Shown: in pieces, positions 46,038 to 55,372 of the stretch | Numbering within the stretch: the stretch's first letter is position 1 | Layout: each line of letters opens with the position of its first letter | DNA from: Lachnospiraceae bacterium AM48-27BH | Lineage (GTDB): Bacteria; Bacillota; Clostridia; Lachnospirales; Lachnospiraceae | Direction: 5' to 3' | Length of the DNA: 64,000 nt | NCBI GenBank assembly: GCA_003478355.1 | Contig: QUFC01000004.1 | Coordinates: 62,001 to 126,000, forward strand | Notes under the pieces: model-generated | Databases searched by the model: none | Told to the model about the DNA's origin: nothing | What the model saw: the letters and a program-made list of their open reading frames with translations, nothing else | Made by a program: the position numbers and the translations under genes

Positions 46038-47354
46038 ATGAAACAGATATTTCGGACATCTGATCTTGATGTCTGCAGAGATGGAAAAACACTGGTAACA
46101 GAAAAATTACAGGAACTGATTGACCTGGCAGCCCAGGCCAGGGGAATTGCGCTGCTGGAAAAAGGTACTTATCTGACGGCGGCACTGTATCTGAAAAGTC
46201 ATATGGAACTGCAGTTTGAAGAAGGAGCTGTGCTTCTGGGAACCACGGATGAAGAGCAGTATCCGGTAGTGCCGACGAGAGCGGCCGGAATTGAGATGGA
46301 CTGGTATCCGGGAATTTTAAACTGTGATGGTCAGACGGATGTGGTGATCAGCGGTCCTGGCATGATCGATGGTCAGGGAGAGTACTGGTGGAATAAATAC
46401 TGGGGCGAAGACCAGAAGGGCGGCATGCGAAAAGAGTATGATGCGAAAGGACTTCGCTGGGCCTGTGATTATGACTGTATGAGAGTCCGGAATCTGGTGG
46501 TTATGGGATCAGATCATGTGACCATCAGGGATATCACCTCTTACAGATCCGGCTTCTGGAATGTGCATATCTGCTATAGCAGCCAGATCCATGTGGATGG
46601 AATCAAGATTGCGGGATGTGGAAAGAGCAGTCCAAGCACCGATGGAATTGATATCGATTCCTGTGATCATGTGCTGGTGGAGAATTGCGAGACTTCCTGC
46701 AATGATGACAGCATCTGTATCAAATCGGGAAGAGATGCGGATGGCTACCGTGTGGGACGTCCATGTCATCATATCACGGTACAGAACTGTAAGATTCATG
46801 CCGGATTTGGCGTGACGATCGGAAGTGAGGTATCTGGCGGCGTCCATGACATTCTCTTAAAACAGCTCCAATATCATGGAACTGATTGCGGTTTCCGGAT
46901 CAAATCTTCTCTGCCAAGAAGAGGATATATCCGGAATGTGCTGGTGGAAGACCTTCAGATGGTCAATGTGAAGTATCCGTTCCATTTCTGTCTCAACTGG
47001 AATCCGGCCTACAGCTACTGTGATCTGCCGGAGGACTACCAGGGAGAAGTGCCGGATAGCTGGAGAAAATTATTGGAAAAATTGCCGGAAAGCGTTCCGC
47101 TTACCCAGGTCAGTGATATCACCATCCGGAATGTAGAAGCCAGATGTGAGGATGATTACGAAGGAATCAGCCGCGCTTTTCATATCGAGGGCTATGCCCA
47201 GATGCCGATCAGCCAGATCCGGTTTGAACATGTGAAATTGGATTGTAAGGAATTTGGCGTGATCAATTATGTAAAAGACATGGAATGGGACCAGGTACAG
47301 GTGTCAGTGTCCGAGGAGCGGAACGCGGCAAATGATGATTATGATAACCGATAG
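46038..47354 (+). CDS. GH28 polygalacturonase-like glycosidase
   Basis: Right-handed beta-helix glycosidase of family GH28 (pectin/rhamnogalacturonan hydrolase), 438 aa without signal peptide, so intracellular action on oligosaccharides is likely. Catalytic acids are in SPSTDGIDIDSCDHVLVENC (DGID), then NDDSICIKSGRD (DD), GFGVTIGSEVSGGVHDI takes the place of the GHG block and RIKS follows. GGGAGGT precedes the ATG. Neighbours are a sugar kinase and membrane transporters, compatible with breakdown of pectin-derived oligosaccharides, but no other pectin genes are near. Confidence 0.9.
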   Translation: MKQIFRTSDLDVCRDGKTLVTEKLQELIDLAAQARGIALLEKGTYLTAALYLKSHMELQFEEGAVLLGTTDEEQYPVVPTRAAGIEMDWYPGILNCDGQTDVVISGPGMIDGQGEYWWNKYWGEDQKGGMRKEYDAKGLRWACDYDCMRVRNLVVMGSDHVTIRDITSYRSGFWNVHICYSSQIHVDGIKIAGCGKSSPSTDGIDIDSCDHVLVENCETSCNDDSICIKSGRDADGYRVGRPCHHITVQNCKIHAGFGVTIGSEVSGGVHDILLKQLQYHGTDCGFRIKSSLPRRGYIRNVLVEDLQMVNVKYPFHFCLNWNPAYSYCDLPEDYQGEVPDSWRKLLEKLPESVPLTQVSDITIRNVEARCEDDYEGISRAFHIEGYAQMPISQIRFEHVKLDCKEFGVINYVKDMEWDQVQVSVSEERNAANDDYDNR

Positions 47355-47383
47355 ATTTCACGCGATGTTTGTGTGTATTCCTA

Positions 47384-47412
47384 TTCCAATCCAAGCTCCA
47401 ATATGCTATAAT
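47384..47412 (+). promoter_or_regulatory. Promoter of PfkB kinase gene
   Basis: TTCCAA (47384-47389), 17-base spacer, TATAAT (47407-47412), about 57 bases before the start. Confidence 0.55.
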
Positions 47413-47469
47413 TAAAAATCGTGTTATAGCCAGATAAAAACAAAGTAAAATAGAGAGGTACGAAGGAGC

Positions 47470-48405
47470 ATGGCGGTTAATAAGAATGGAATCGTGGTAA
47501 TGGGAGCTGTTTTTGTGGATATCAAGGGGTTCCCGGATGATGTTTATATTCCAGATGGAAGAAATGCTGGAAAGGTAGAGTATATCCATGGAGGTGTCAG
47601 CCGGAACGTAGTAGAGGATATTGCCAACATGGAGCTGCGCCCGACCTTTTTAAGTATTGTGGATGAGTCTGCGCTGGGTGATGCAGTTGTCCGCAAGCTG
47701 AATAACCATAAGGTAAATACCGAATATATCCAGTCTGCGCCCAATGGCATGGGAACCTGGCTGGCAGTGTTTGATAACAACGGCGATCTGGCGGGATCGA
47801 TTTCCCAGAGACCGGATCTGATGCCGCTGCTTGACGTTCTGGCGAAAAAGGGTGACGAGATCTTTGCCAATGCGGATTCGATCATCATCGAGGTGGATGT
47901 GGATAAGGAGATCGTGAAAAAGGTAGTAGAGCTGTGCGAGAAGCATCAGAAGAAGCTGTACGGTGTGGTCAGCAATATGAGTATCGCTGTGGAACGTCGA
48001 GATTTCCTTCAGAAGTTTGACTGCTTTATCTGCAACCAGTTAGAAGCCGGCATGTTCTTTGCGGATGATTTCAGTGAGACTGCCCCAAAGGAGCTGGCTG
48101 AGATCCTGGCGAAGAAGCTTCAGCTTGCCAAGATCCCATCTATGGTTGTGACCATGGGAGGCGCAGGCTCGGTCTATGCAGATATGAAGGGGAAGAAGGG
48201 CTTCTGCCCGGCGAAAAAGGTACAGGTAAAGGACACCACAGGAGCGGGTGATGCTTTCTGCGCAGGTGTTTCCAGTGGCCTGACCTATGGCAAGACATTG
48301 GCGGAATCAGTAGAGATCGGAACCAGACTGGCAGCATCCGTGATCACCTCTTCCGAGAATGTGTGCCCGCGTTTTCTTCCCGGAGAACTTGGAATCGAGG
48401 CATAA
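47470..48405 (+). CDS. PfkB-family carbohydrate kinase
   Basis: Ribokinase-fold sugar or nucleoside kinase, 311 aa. The N-terminal GGVSRNVVEDIANM corresponds to the first PfkB signature region, and KDTTGAGDAFCAGVSSGL (near residue 258) is the anion-hole/catalytic second signature with the base Asp. GAGAGGT lies 10 bases before the ATG, with an extra AAGGAG closer in. The length and the Asn-rich N-terminal motif resemble pseudouridine or adenosine kinases, but the substrate cannot be decided. It is separated from the anion permease by 3 bases, so the pair is probably an operon. Confidence 0.9.
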   Translation: MAVNKNGIVVMGAVFVDIKGFPDDVYIPDGRNAGKVEYIHGGVSRNVVEDIANMELRPTFLSIVDESALGDAVVRKLNNHKVNTEYIQSAPNGMGTWLAVFDNNGDLAGSISQRPDLMPLLDVLAKKGDEIFANADSIIIEVDVDKEIVKKVVELCEKHQKKLYGVVSNMSIAVERRDFLQKFDCFICNQLEAGMFFADDFSETAPKELAEILAKKLQLAKIPSMVVTMGGAGSVYADMKGKKGFCPAKKVQVKDTTGAGDAFCAGVSSGLTYGKTLAESVEIGTRLAASVITSSENVCPRFLPGELGIEA

Positions 48406-48408
48406 AAC

Positions 48409-49569
48409 GTGTTAGTTAGAAAAATCGTAAATTTCGCGAAAAAAGAGACGGTTCTTTTTGCAGCGGTGCTATTGGCATTCGGTTCCATGGTCTGTGTTCC
48501 ACCGGATATGCAGTATCTTTCTTATATTGATTATCGGGTTCTGGCATTGCTGTTTTGTCTGATGACGGTTATGGAAGGCTTTAAAAGCACAGGATTTTTT
48601 GCAGCAGTGGCGGGAAAATTGCTTGAAAAGGTAAAAACCTTTCGCCAATTATATCTGGTGCTGGTGTTTTTATGCTTTTTTACTTCCATGTGGATTACCA
48701 ATGATGTGGCACTTTTGACCTTTGTCCCATTTACGGTTCTGGTTCTGCGGATGACTGGTCTGGAACAGGAAATGATTCCTGTGATCGTGTTACAGACCAT
48801 TGCGGCAAATCTTGGAAGTATGACCACTCCGGTGGGAAATCCCCAGAACTTGTATCTGTATTCCATTTCCGGTATGGGAATCGGAGCATTTTTACAGATC
48901 ATGGGTCCGTTGACCTTGATTTCTGCCGGTTTGATCTTTTTGATCTGCCTGATCCATAAGGATTTTCCAATCCGGCAGGGGATGCTGGGAAAAGAGATTG
49001 TTGGAGTCCGGAAAGCTGGAGAAAATCAGGTGTTAGCAGTATTATTTTTCATAAGCCTGCTGTCCGTGTTCCGTATCCTGTCATGGCAGCTCTTGCTGCT
49101 GATTGTTCTGGTATCCTGTATCGGGATCAAAGCTTTCTGTAAAGAAAAATATCTGCCATTAGAGGCAGACTTTGGTCTGCTTCTGACTTTTGTGGCGTTT
49201 TTCATATTTATCGGCAATATGGGCCGGATCTGTGCGGTAAGAGAAGTGCTGAGCCAGGTTTTAAATGGAAGAGAGCTTCTGATCTCATTCCTGTGCAGCC
49301 AGATGATCAGCAATGTTCCGGCAGCGATCCTGTTATCTGGTTTTACGCAAGAGTATCGGGGTTTGCTGCAGGGGGTCAACATCGGCGGTCTTGGAACCTT
49401 GATCGCTTCTCTGGCAAGTCTGATTTCCTATAAGTTTTTTGCCGCAGAGTCAGAGCAGACTCCGGCAGCGGGAACCAGAGGGAGATACATGCTTACCTTT
49501 ACCATCTGGAACGTGGGGATGGCTTTGGTCCTTTTAGCAGCTGCGTTTTTGTTGAATGGTCTGACATAA
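48409..49569 (+). CDS. SLC13/ArsB-like anion permease
   Basis: Membrane permease (386 aa) with about ten hydrophobic helices, of the ion-transporter superfamily (CitMHS/ArsB/SLC13). Signature parts are TSMWITNDVALLTFVPFTVLVLRM, the TIAANLGSMTTPVGNPQNLYLYS helix-loop typical of NhaD/ArsB transporters, and the repeat SQMISNVPAAILLSGF in the second half. The start is GTG at 48409, 4 bases after the kinase stop, so both genes are coupled. Ligand could be a dicarboxylate, arsenite, sulfate or sodium; not resolvable here. Confidence 0.88.
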   Translation: MLVRKIVNFAKKETVLFAAVLLAFGSMVCVPPDMQYLSYIDYRVLALLFCLMTVMEGFKSTGFFAAVAGKLLEKVKTFRQLYLVLVFLCFFTSMWITNDVALLTFVPFTVLVLRMTGLEQEMIPVIVLQTIAANLGSMTTPVGNPQNLYLYSISGMGIGAFLQIMGPLTLISAGLIFLICLIHKDFPIRQGMLGKEIVGVRKAGENQVLAVLFFISLLSVFRILSWQLLLLIVLVSCIGIKAFCKEKYLPLEADFGLLLTFVAFFIFIGNMGRICAVREVLSQVLNGRELLISFLCSQMISNVPAAILLSGFTQEYRGLLQGVNIGGLGTLIASLASLISYKFFAAESEQTPAAGTRGRYMLTFTIWNVGMALVLLAAAFLLNGLT

Positions 49570-49598
49570 GAAAATGTTGGGACAGAGTGAAAATATAC

Positions 49599-49730
49599 GT
49601 AACTATTCAGTACCTTCATAGTTACGAGCAAAATCCATTCCAGATCAGCTTCGCTGATGGGATTTTTGCCTTCTAGCCTATGTTTTCTTACGGTCAGCGC
49701 AGCAAGTGCGCAGACCTACTGAACAGTTAC
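49599..49730. repeat. MITE-like element, family A, long copy
   Basis: GTAACTATTCAGTA (49599-49612) and TACTGAACAGTTAC (49717-49730) are terminal inverted repeats, 13 of 14 complementary. Inside are a second hairpin (GCAAAATCC ... GGATTTTTGC with ATCAGC/GCTGAT) and a third (GGTCaGCGCA/TGCGCagACC). There is no coding frame. The 341-base gap 49570-49910 consists of this element, a terminator and a promoter. Confidence 0.75.
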
Positions 49731-49739
49731 AAATACACA

Positions 49740-49780
49740 AAAAAAGTCCACAAATAATCCAAATATTTGTGGACTTTTTT
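49740..49780. terminator. Bidirectional terminator
   Basis: AAAAAAGTCCACAAATA (49740-49756) pairs perfectly with 49764-49780; a 17-bp stem with a 7-base loop and T runs on both strands. Confidence 0.95.
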
Positions 49781-49781
49781 C

Positions 49782-49809
49782 TTGCTCTATTTAAAATAAG
49801 TGTTATAAT
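49782..49809 (+). promoter_or_regulatory. Promoter of rplY
   Basis: TTGCTC (49782-49787), 16-base spacer, TATAAT (49804-49809). Confidence 0.7.
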
Positions 49810-49910
49810 ACACTTGTAACAAGAAAACAAGTTGTAGTAACTAGAGAAACTTAACAGACCTCGAAAAATGAAAGGCCGCTAAGCAATCAGTTTGATGGAG
49901 GAAAAGTTAA

Positions 49911-50533
49911 ATGACTACTTTAAAAGCTGAAAAAAGAGACATGAGCACAAAGGCAAAAAAGCTTAGACGGGAAGGATATGTAACCGGTAATGTATTCGGC
50001 AGAGAAATCGAAGGTTCCATTCCGGTGAAGATGGGCAAGAGAGACGTAGAACGTTTCATGAAGACCTGCACCAAGGCAGCCAGGTGATGCTGGATCTGGA
50101 AGGTCAGATGATGGATGTCCTGGTAAAGGAAATTGATTTTGATTCCATGAAGAATCAGGTGGATGAGATTGATTTCCAGGCTCTGGTAAGTGGCGAGAAG
50201 GTACATTCTGTTGCAGAAGTAATCTTATTGAACCATGAGAAGAGAACCGAAGGCGTTGTGGAGCAGATGCTTCAGGAGATTTCCTATAAGGCAGTTCCAG
50301 CTGCATTGGTTGAGAAGGTGGAGATCGATGTATCTGATCTGAAGGTCGGTGATTCCATCAAAGTAAAAGATCTGCCGATCGCAGCAGACAAAGATATTGA
50401 TCTGATCACAGATCCAGAAACAACAGTTGTTGTGGTTGCTGAGCCTAGAAACAAAGCAATTCCTGAGCCTGAGGAGACAGAAGAGGCTGACGCTGCAAAG
50501 AAGGAAGCTCCTAAGAAAGAAGAAGAGAAGTAG
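49911..50533 (+). CDS. rplY: 50S ribosomal protein L25/Ctc (frameshifted)
   Basis: Ribosomal protein L25 of the general stress type (Ctc), with the 5S-RNA-binding N-domain (TLKAEKRDMSTKAKKLRREGYVTGNVFG) and the C-terminal TL5 domain ending in an acidic/Lys tail (EETEEADAAKKEAPKKEEEK). The frame breaks near 50075: adding one G to GGCAGCC (giving CTKGSQVMLDLEGQ) restores one continuous protein of about 207 aa to the stop at 50531-50533. GGAGGA lies 8 bases before the ATG. A homopolymer sequence error is likely. Confidence 0.88.
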
Positions 50534-50575
50534 TTTGGAGTATCCAGAAAACGTGGCAGCGGATATAGATCATAG

Positions 50576-50624
50576 AACACCCGGATGGTGGTTGCAGATA
50601 TGTGACACCTATCCGGGTGTTTTT
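50576..50624 (+). terminator. Terminator of rplY
   Basis: AACACCCGGAT (50576-50586) pairs with ATCCGGGTGTT (50611-50621), then TTT. Confidence 0.85.
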
Positions 50625-50762
50625 ATGTGTCATAGGAAACAGAATTCTTTTTCAAATAGGCAACAGACAGAAAGACTTGCCCTTGTGGAGAATTTTAAAA
50701 TAGAGTATAATAAACTGACAAAACCTGCCGCCCTTCGCGGCATTTCATTTGGAGGAATCACA

Positions 50763-51514
50763 TTGAAAGAAAATTATAAAATGACCATCGCATACGATGG
50801 ATCACGCTATTTCGGCTGGGAACATCAGCCTAATACTGATTTAACCATCCAGGGCAAATTAGAGTCGGTTCTGTCTCTGATGACGGGAACAGAGGTAGAG
50901 GTGATTGGCGCAGGCCGTACCGATGCCGGTGTGCACGCTAAGGGAATGGTAGCGAATGCCCATTTTGAGACGGATCAGACCACGGAGGAGATCTGCCAGT
51001 ACATGAACCGCTATCTGCCAGAAGATATCTGTGTGACTGAGGTGCGTGTGGCCTCTGACCGTTTCCACAGCCGTTACAATGCGATGGGGAAAACGTATTG
51101 TTACACCTGCTATGCAGGGGATTTAAAGCCGGTATTTAATCGCAAGTACGTTTATGTCCTGGATCAGACCCCGGATGTGGAGCAGATGAAGAAAGCGGCA
51201 GAATACCTCATGGGAACTCATGATTTCGCCAGCTTCTGCAGCAATCCGAAAATGAAGAAATCCACGGTTCGTGAGGTGGATTCCATCGAGATCGTCCAGA
51301 AAGGCGCATTTATCAACTTTACTTATCACGGAACTGGATTTTTGCAGCATATGGTCCGGATTCTTACGGGAACACTTCTGGAGGTTGGCTATGGAAAGCG
51401 GACTCGGAGTCCATGGAAGATCTGATCTTCGCAAAGGACCGGAAACAGGCGGGCTTCACGGCTCCGGCTAAGGGTCTGTGCCTGATGAAGGTGGATTACA
51501 GCAAGGTGAACTGA
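50763..51514 (+). CDS. truA: tRNA pseudouridine synthase A (frameshifted)
   Basis: Modifies U38-40 in the tRNA anticodon arm. The catalytic Asp lies in GAGRTDAGVHAKG and the RNA-binding region in YHGTGFLQHMVRILTGTLLEVGYG. I use TTG 50763 because GGAGGA lies 6 bases before it; ATG 50781 is the alternative. The frame breaks at 51400-51401: adding one G (CGGGACTCGG) gives EVGYGKRDSESMEDLIFAKDR and then PAKGLCLMKVDYSKVN with stop 51512-51514, making the expected about 250 aa. The response-regulator gene starts 2 bases later. Confidence 0.9.
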
Positions 51515-51515
51515 T

Positions 51516-52190
51516 ATGAAGATCCTGATTGTGGAGGATGAAAAACTTCTGGCGGATTCCATCAGGCTTTTATTGGAGAAGCATGGATTCGAAGCGGATG
51601 CAGTCTATGACGGAGACACCGGGGATATGTATGTGAGACAGGGGATCTACGATCTCCTGATTCTGGATGTGATGCTTCCAGGGAAAAATGGCTGCGATCT
51701 GGCAAGGCAGGTGCGAAAAGACCATTTAGGTGTGCCAATCCTGATGCTGACTGCAAAATCCGAGCTGGAAGACCGGATCACCGGACTGGATTCCGGCGCC
51801 GATTATTATTTAACGAAGCCATTTGATACCAGAGAACTGCTGGCCTGTGTTCATGCGCTTCTCAGAAGACAGGGATCGGATGTGAATGAGATCACATTTG
51901 GAAGAACTTCCCTGGACCTGGATTCAGCTGCTCTTCGATGCGGGGAACATTCCATCAGGCTGTCGGCCAAAGAATTTGAGATCATGCGTTTTTTGTTTCA
52001 GGAGGGCGGACGGAATCTTTCTAAGGAAATGATCCTGTCAAAGGTCTGGGGATATGATTCTGATGCGGTGGAAAACCATGTGGAGGTTTATATCGGATTC
52101 TTAAGGAAAAAACTGACCGCCATTGGTTCTGACATTCGCATTGAATCCGTCCGCAGGCTGGGATATCATCTGGAGGCGGCACATGATTAA
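51516..52190 (+). CDS. OmpR-family response regulator
   Basis: Two-component DNA-binding regulator, 224 aa. Receiver domain: KILIVEDEKLLADS with the acidic pocket, phospho-Asp in YDLLILDVMLPGKNG (about residue 51), the Thr/Ser and Lys in LMLTAKSE and YLTKPFD. The C-terminal winged helix reads LSAKEFEIMRFLFQEGGRNLSKEMILSKVWGYDSDAVENHVEVYIGFLRKKL. The last 8 bases overlap the sensor kinase gene. It follows truA by 2 bases, so it may share its transcript, and it precedes the ABC system it may control. Confidence 0.94.
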   Translation: MKILIVEDEKLLADSIRLLLEKHGFEADAVYDGDTGDMYVRQGIYDLLILDVMLPGKNGCDLARQVRKDHLGVPILMLTAKSELEDRITGLDSGADYYLTKPFDTRELLACVHALLRRQGSDVNEITFGRTSLDLDSAALRCGEHSIRLSAKEFEIMRFLFQEGGRNLSKEMILSKVWGYDSDAVENHVEVYIGFLRKKLTAIGSDIRIESVRRLGYHLEAAHD

Positions 52191-53370
52191 AAAACTGAGA
52201 ATGAAATTTGTGGCGGTGAATATGGTCATTGCCACGGTGATGCTCTGCGTGATTCTGGGAATGGTCTATTCCTTTACCAGCGGCGGATTGGAGCGGGAGA
52301 GCCTGAATATGATGTACAATATTGCCTCCCACCCGATCGGTCTTGGCACGCCGGATATTCCGGGTGAGGACGTGCGGCTGCCTTATTTTAAGATCCAGCT
52401 GGGACCGTCCGGGGAACTGATCACGGCTGGAGGCGGTTATTATGATCTGACTGATCATGACTTTCTGGAAAATCTGATCGATACCGCCTTAAAATCCCCC
52501 AAAAATTTCGGCGTGTTAAAGGAATATAAGCTGCGATATTACCGGATGGATGACCTGATGAACCATTGTATCGTATTTGCGGATATGTCCAGCGAACTGA
52601 TGACGCTGCACCATCTGTTAAAACACAGCCTGATCGTTGGAATGGCCGGATTTCTGCTGCTTTTGGCTATCAGCATCTGGTTATCCGGCTGGGCGGTTCG
52701 TCCAGTGGAACGGGCGTGGAAACAGCAGAAGCAGTTTGTGGCTGATGCGTCCCATGAATTAAAGACGCCGCTGACGGTGATTCTGACCAGTGCCCAGCTG
52801 GTAAAACAGGGAGAGGATCAGAGCCGGATGTTGGATCACATCCAGGATATGGCGGGACAGATGAAGGGACTTTTGGAACAGCTTTTGTGGCTGGCAAGGG
52901 CAGATGATGGCCGGATCCAGGAGGGAAAGAAGCTGGTGGATTGCAGCCAGGAGACCAATGAGGCAGCCCTTCCGTATGAGCCGGTGTTCTTTGAACATGG
53001 ACTGGAGCTGGAGACAGAGATTGCCGATGGGATTCAGATCATGGCAATACCTACCCAGTGGAAACGCCTGGTGGAGATCTTTCTGGATAACGCTCTGAAG
53101 TATTCCAGCGCCGGTGGAAAAACCAGACTGATCTTAGAGAAGACCAGACCAGGTCACTGCCGTCTGACAGCAGCAAACCAGGGAGAACCCATTGAAGAGG
53201 GACAGCTGAATTCGCTTTTTGACCGGTTTTACCGGGCAGAACCATCCAGAACCAGAGATGGAGGATTTGGGCTGGGACTGTCCATCGCAAAAAGCATCGT
53301 CGAAGCCCATGGCGGGAAAATCTGGGCAGAAAGTAAAGAAGGAGTCAACAGCTTTTTTGTGGAGCTGTAG
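52183..53370 (+). CDS. Sensor histidine kinase
   Basis: Cognate kinase of the regulator before it, 395 aa. Two membrane helices (residues about 10-30 and 148-170) enclose a small extracytoplasmic sensor of about 120 residues. The HisKA box is FVADASHELKTPLTVILTSAQL with phospho-His about 190; HATPase boxes follow as EIFLDNALKYSSAGG (N), and GFGLGLSIAKSIVEAHGG (G). The start ATG 52183 has GGAGG 6 bases upstream and overlaps the regulator gene by 8 bases. The ligand is unknown; the close linkage to the ABC system makes a transport-linked signal possible. Confidence 0.93.
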   Translation: MIKKLRMKFVAVNMVIATVMLCVILGMVYSFTSGGLERESLNMMYNIASHPIGLGTPDIPGEDVRLPYFKIQLGPSGELITAGGGYYDLTDHDFLENLIDTALKSPKNFGVLKEYKLRYYRMDDLMNHCIVFADMSSELMTLHHLLKHSLIVGMAGFLLLLAISIWLSGWAVRPVERAWKQQKQFVADASHELKTPLTVILTSAQLVKQGEDQSRMLDHIQDMAGQMKGLLEQLLWLARADDGRIQEGKKLVDCSQETNEAALPYEPVFFEHGLELETEIADGIQIMAIPTQWKRLVEIFLDNALKYSSAGGKTRLILEKTRPGHCRLTAANQGEPIEEGQLNSLFDRFYRAEPSRTRDGGFGLGLSIAKSIVEAHGGKIWAESKEGVNSFFVEL

Positions 53371-53478
53371 GCTTCTTTTTTATTTTCAGTTTCATTTCAG
53401 CCTTTTGTGCTATCATCAATTTCAGAAAAAAGGTCTTGGGAAAAAGACCGGAATTCATATCAAGAGGAGGAATCAACC

Positions 53479-54525
53479 ATGATCTCAGTAGAACATCTGA
53501 CGAAATGGTACGGTGATTTTAAGGCAGTGGATGACCTGTCCTTTGAGATTGATGAAGGCCATGTCTATGGCTTTTTGGGTCCCAATGGAGCCGGAAAATC
53601 TACGACCATGAACATCATCACCGGCTGTCTTTCTGCCACATCAGGAAGTGTGAAGATCGACGGGCATGATATTTTGGAAGAGCCAAAGGAGGCGAAAAAA
53701 CAGATCGGCTATCTGCCTGAGCAGCCGCCTTTATATATGTCAGAAACGCCAGTGGAGTATCTGCGGTTTGTGGCAGAAGCAAAAGGACTGAAGGGCGAAG
53801 CAGTGAAAAAACAGATCCAGGAGGTTATCGAACAGACTGGGCTGGAACCAGTGAAAAACCGCCGCATCAGTGCCCTTTCCAAAGGTTATAAACAGCGTGT
53901 GGGAATTGCCCAGGCGCTTCTTGGCAATCCAAAGGTCATCATCTTAGATGAGCCGACGGTAGGACTGGATCCCATCCAGATCATTGATATCCGCAATCTG
54001 ATCCGGGATCTGGGAAAAGACCATACGGTTATCTTTAGTTCCCATATCCTGTCAGAGGTGCAGACCATCTGTGACCGGATTCTGATCATTGCAGGAGGAA
54101 AGCTGATTGCCTTTGATAAACCGGAAAATCTGGAAAAACAGCTGTTGTCCAGAGAGATCGTGTTGGTGCCGGAAGGATCAGCAGAAGAAGCGGCAGAGAC
54201 CGTGAAGGGACTGGAGCATGTGACAGAAGTGCAGGTGGAATATCCGGATGGCGAGAGTCCAGAGAGCGAGAATCCAGAGAGGGAGCATCCGGATGGTGAT
54301 TCAGATGGCGGACATCCAACAAGTGGACATCCAACAAGTGGACATCCAAGAATCCATGTCCGCACAGATCTGGACGATCTCTATGAGATGTCCGGCGCCA
54401 TCTTCCATGCATTTGCGGCAAAAGACCAGACCTTACTGGAAATGACCTTGAAGAAGGCAAATCTGGAAGATGTATTCCTGGAATTGACGGAAAAGGAGGA
54501 AGCAGACGATGACAGCCGTATTTAA
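53479..54525 (+). CDS. ABC ATPase with low-complexity insert, GldA-like
   Basis: ATPase of an ABC-2 exporter, 348 aa. Walker A FLGPNGAGKSTT, signature LSKGYKQRVGIAQAL, Walker B VIILDEPTVGLDP and the switch FSSHILSEVQ are intact. Between about residues 245 and 295 it carries a Pro/Glu/Asp/Gly/His-rich insert with a tandem repeat (TSGHPTSGHP), before the C-terminal part (LLEMTLKKANLEDVFLELTEKEE). AGAGGAGG lies 8 bases before the ATG 53479. It overlaps the permease gene by 17 bases, and the following genes resemble the GldF/GldG gliding-type ABC partners. Confidence 0.93.
   Translation: MISVEHLTKWYGDFKAVDDLSFEIDEGHVYGFLGPNGAGKSTTMNIITGCLSATSGSVKIDGHDILEEPKEAKKQIGYLPEQPPLYMSETPVEYLRFVAEAKGLKGEAVKKQIQEVIEQTGLEPVKNRRISALSKGYKQRVGIAQALLGNPKVIILDEPTVGLDPIQIIDIRNLIRDLGKDHTVIFSSHILSEVQTICDRILIIAGGKLIAFDKPENLEKQLLSREIVLVPEGSAEEAAETVKGLEHVTEVQVEYPDGESPESENPEREHPDGDSDGGHPTSGHPTSGHPRIHVRTDLDDLYEMSGAIFHAFAAKDQTLLEMTLKKANLEDVFLELTEKEEADDDSRI
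54312..54350 (+). repeat. 15-bp tandem repeat inside the ABC ATPase gene
   Basis: The unit ACATCCAACAAGTGG repeats about 2.6 times, encoding the GHPTS repeat in the low-complexity insert. In-frame repeat number changes would alter insert length. Confidence 0.7.
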
Positions 54526-55372
54526 GCATGAACTGCGGATGTATTTCCGTTCCCTGACAGCCTATGTGTTCGGCGCTTTTTTGCTGGCATTTACCGGAAT
54601 TGGCGCTATGCTTTATAACATTCAGGCGGCGGTCAGCAATTTTGAATTTGTTTTGAACTTTTGCAGCCTGGTGTTTGTGGTGATCGTTCCAATTCTGACC
54701 ATGCGTGTGATCGCTGAGGAGCGGAAACAGAGAACCGATCAGCTTTTGTATTCCCTTCCTGTGACCACTACCCAGGTGATCATAGGGAAATATCTGGCAC
54801 TTCTGGTGATCTATGCCATTCCGTTGGCCATCATCAGCATTTATCCGATGATTTTCGCCCAGTTTGGTGATGTGTACCTGCTGACCTCCTACGGTTCAAT
54901 CCTGGCATTCTTTGTTATGGGAGCGGCGCTGATTGCGGTTGGCGTGTTCATTTCCTCTCTGACTGATAACCAGGGCCTGGCAGCAGGTATCGGAATTGCT
55001 GCGATCCTGTTAAATTATTACAGTGTCAGCCTGTCGGAATATGTTTCCGCCACAGCTCTTGGATCTGCCATTGCCCTGGTTGTACTGGCGCTGATCCTGG
55101 GATACATTGTGAACCATTTAACAAAAAATGATGCTTTGGGATCGGGAGTCAGCATTGTCCTGATCCTGGCCGTGGTGATCACTTATGTGCTCCACAGTTC
55201 CAGCTTTGAGGGACTGCTTCCAAAGATCATGAAGCAGTTGTCCTTATTTTCCAGGTTCAATGTATTTGTCAATGGCGTATTTGATCTGACCGCCATGGTA
55301 TATTATGGAAGTGTGATCGTGTTCTTCTTATTTTTATCCGTGCAGTCACTGGAGAAGAGGAGGTATAACTGA
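54509..55372 (+). CDS. ABC-2 permease, GldF-like
   Basis: Membrane subunit of the exporter, 287 aa with six hydrophobic helices. The N-terminus (TAVFKHELRMYFRSLTAYVFGAFLLAFTGIGA) and the RVIAEERKQRTDQLLYSLPVTTTQVIIGKYLALL coupling region are typical of ABC-2 transporters with a Gld-type partner. It overlaps the ATPase gene by 17 bases and shares one base of its stop with the next start, so the three subunits are translationally coupled. Confidence 0.92.
   Translation: MTAVFKHELRMYFRSLTAYVFGAFLLAFTGIGAMLYNIQAAVSNFEFVLNFCSLVFVVIVPILTMRVIAEERKQRTDQLLYSLPVTTTQVIIGKYLALLVIYAIPLAIISIYPMIFAQFGDVYLLTSYGSILAFFVMGAALIAVGVFISSLTDNQGLAAGIGIAAILLNYYSVSLSEYVSATALGSAIALVVLALILGYIVNHLTKNDALGSGVSIVLILAVVITYVLHSSSFEGLLPKIMKQLSLFSRFNVFVNGVFDLTAMVYYGSVIVFFLFLSVQSLEKRRYN

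Noticed and set aside
50427..50762. Longer N-terminus for truA
   Set aside because: Runs through the rplY end and its terminator; the conserved TruA start is at 50763.
53886..54365. Open frame opposite the ABC ATPase with repeated Pro/Ser/Gly
   Set aside because: It is the antisense of the low-complexity insert and has no ribosome site.
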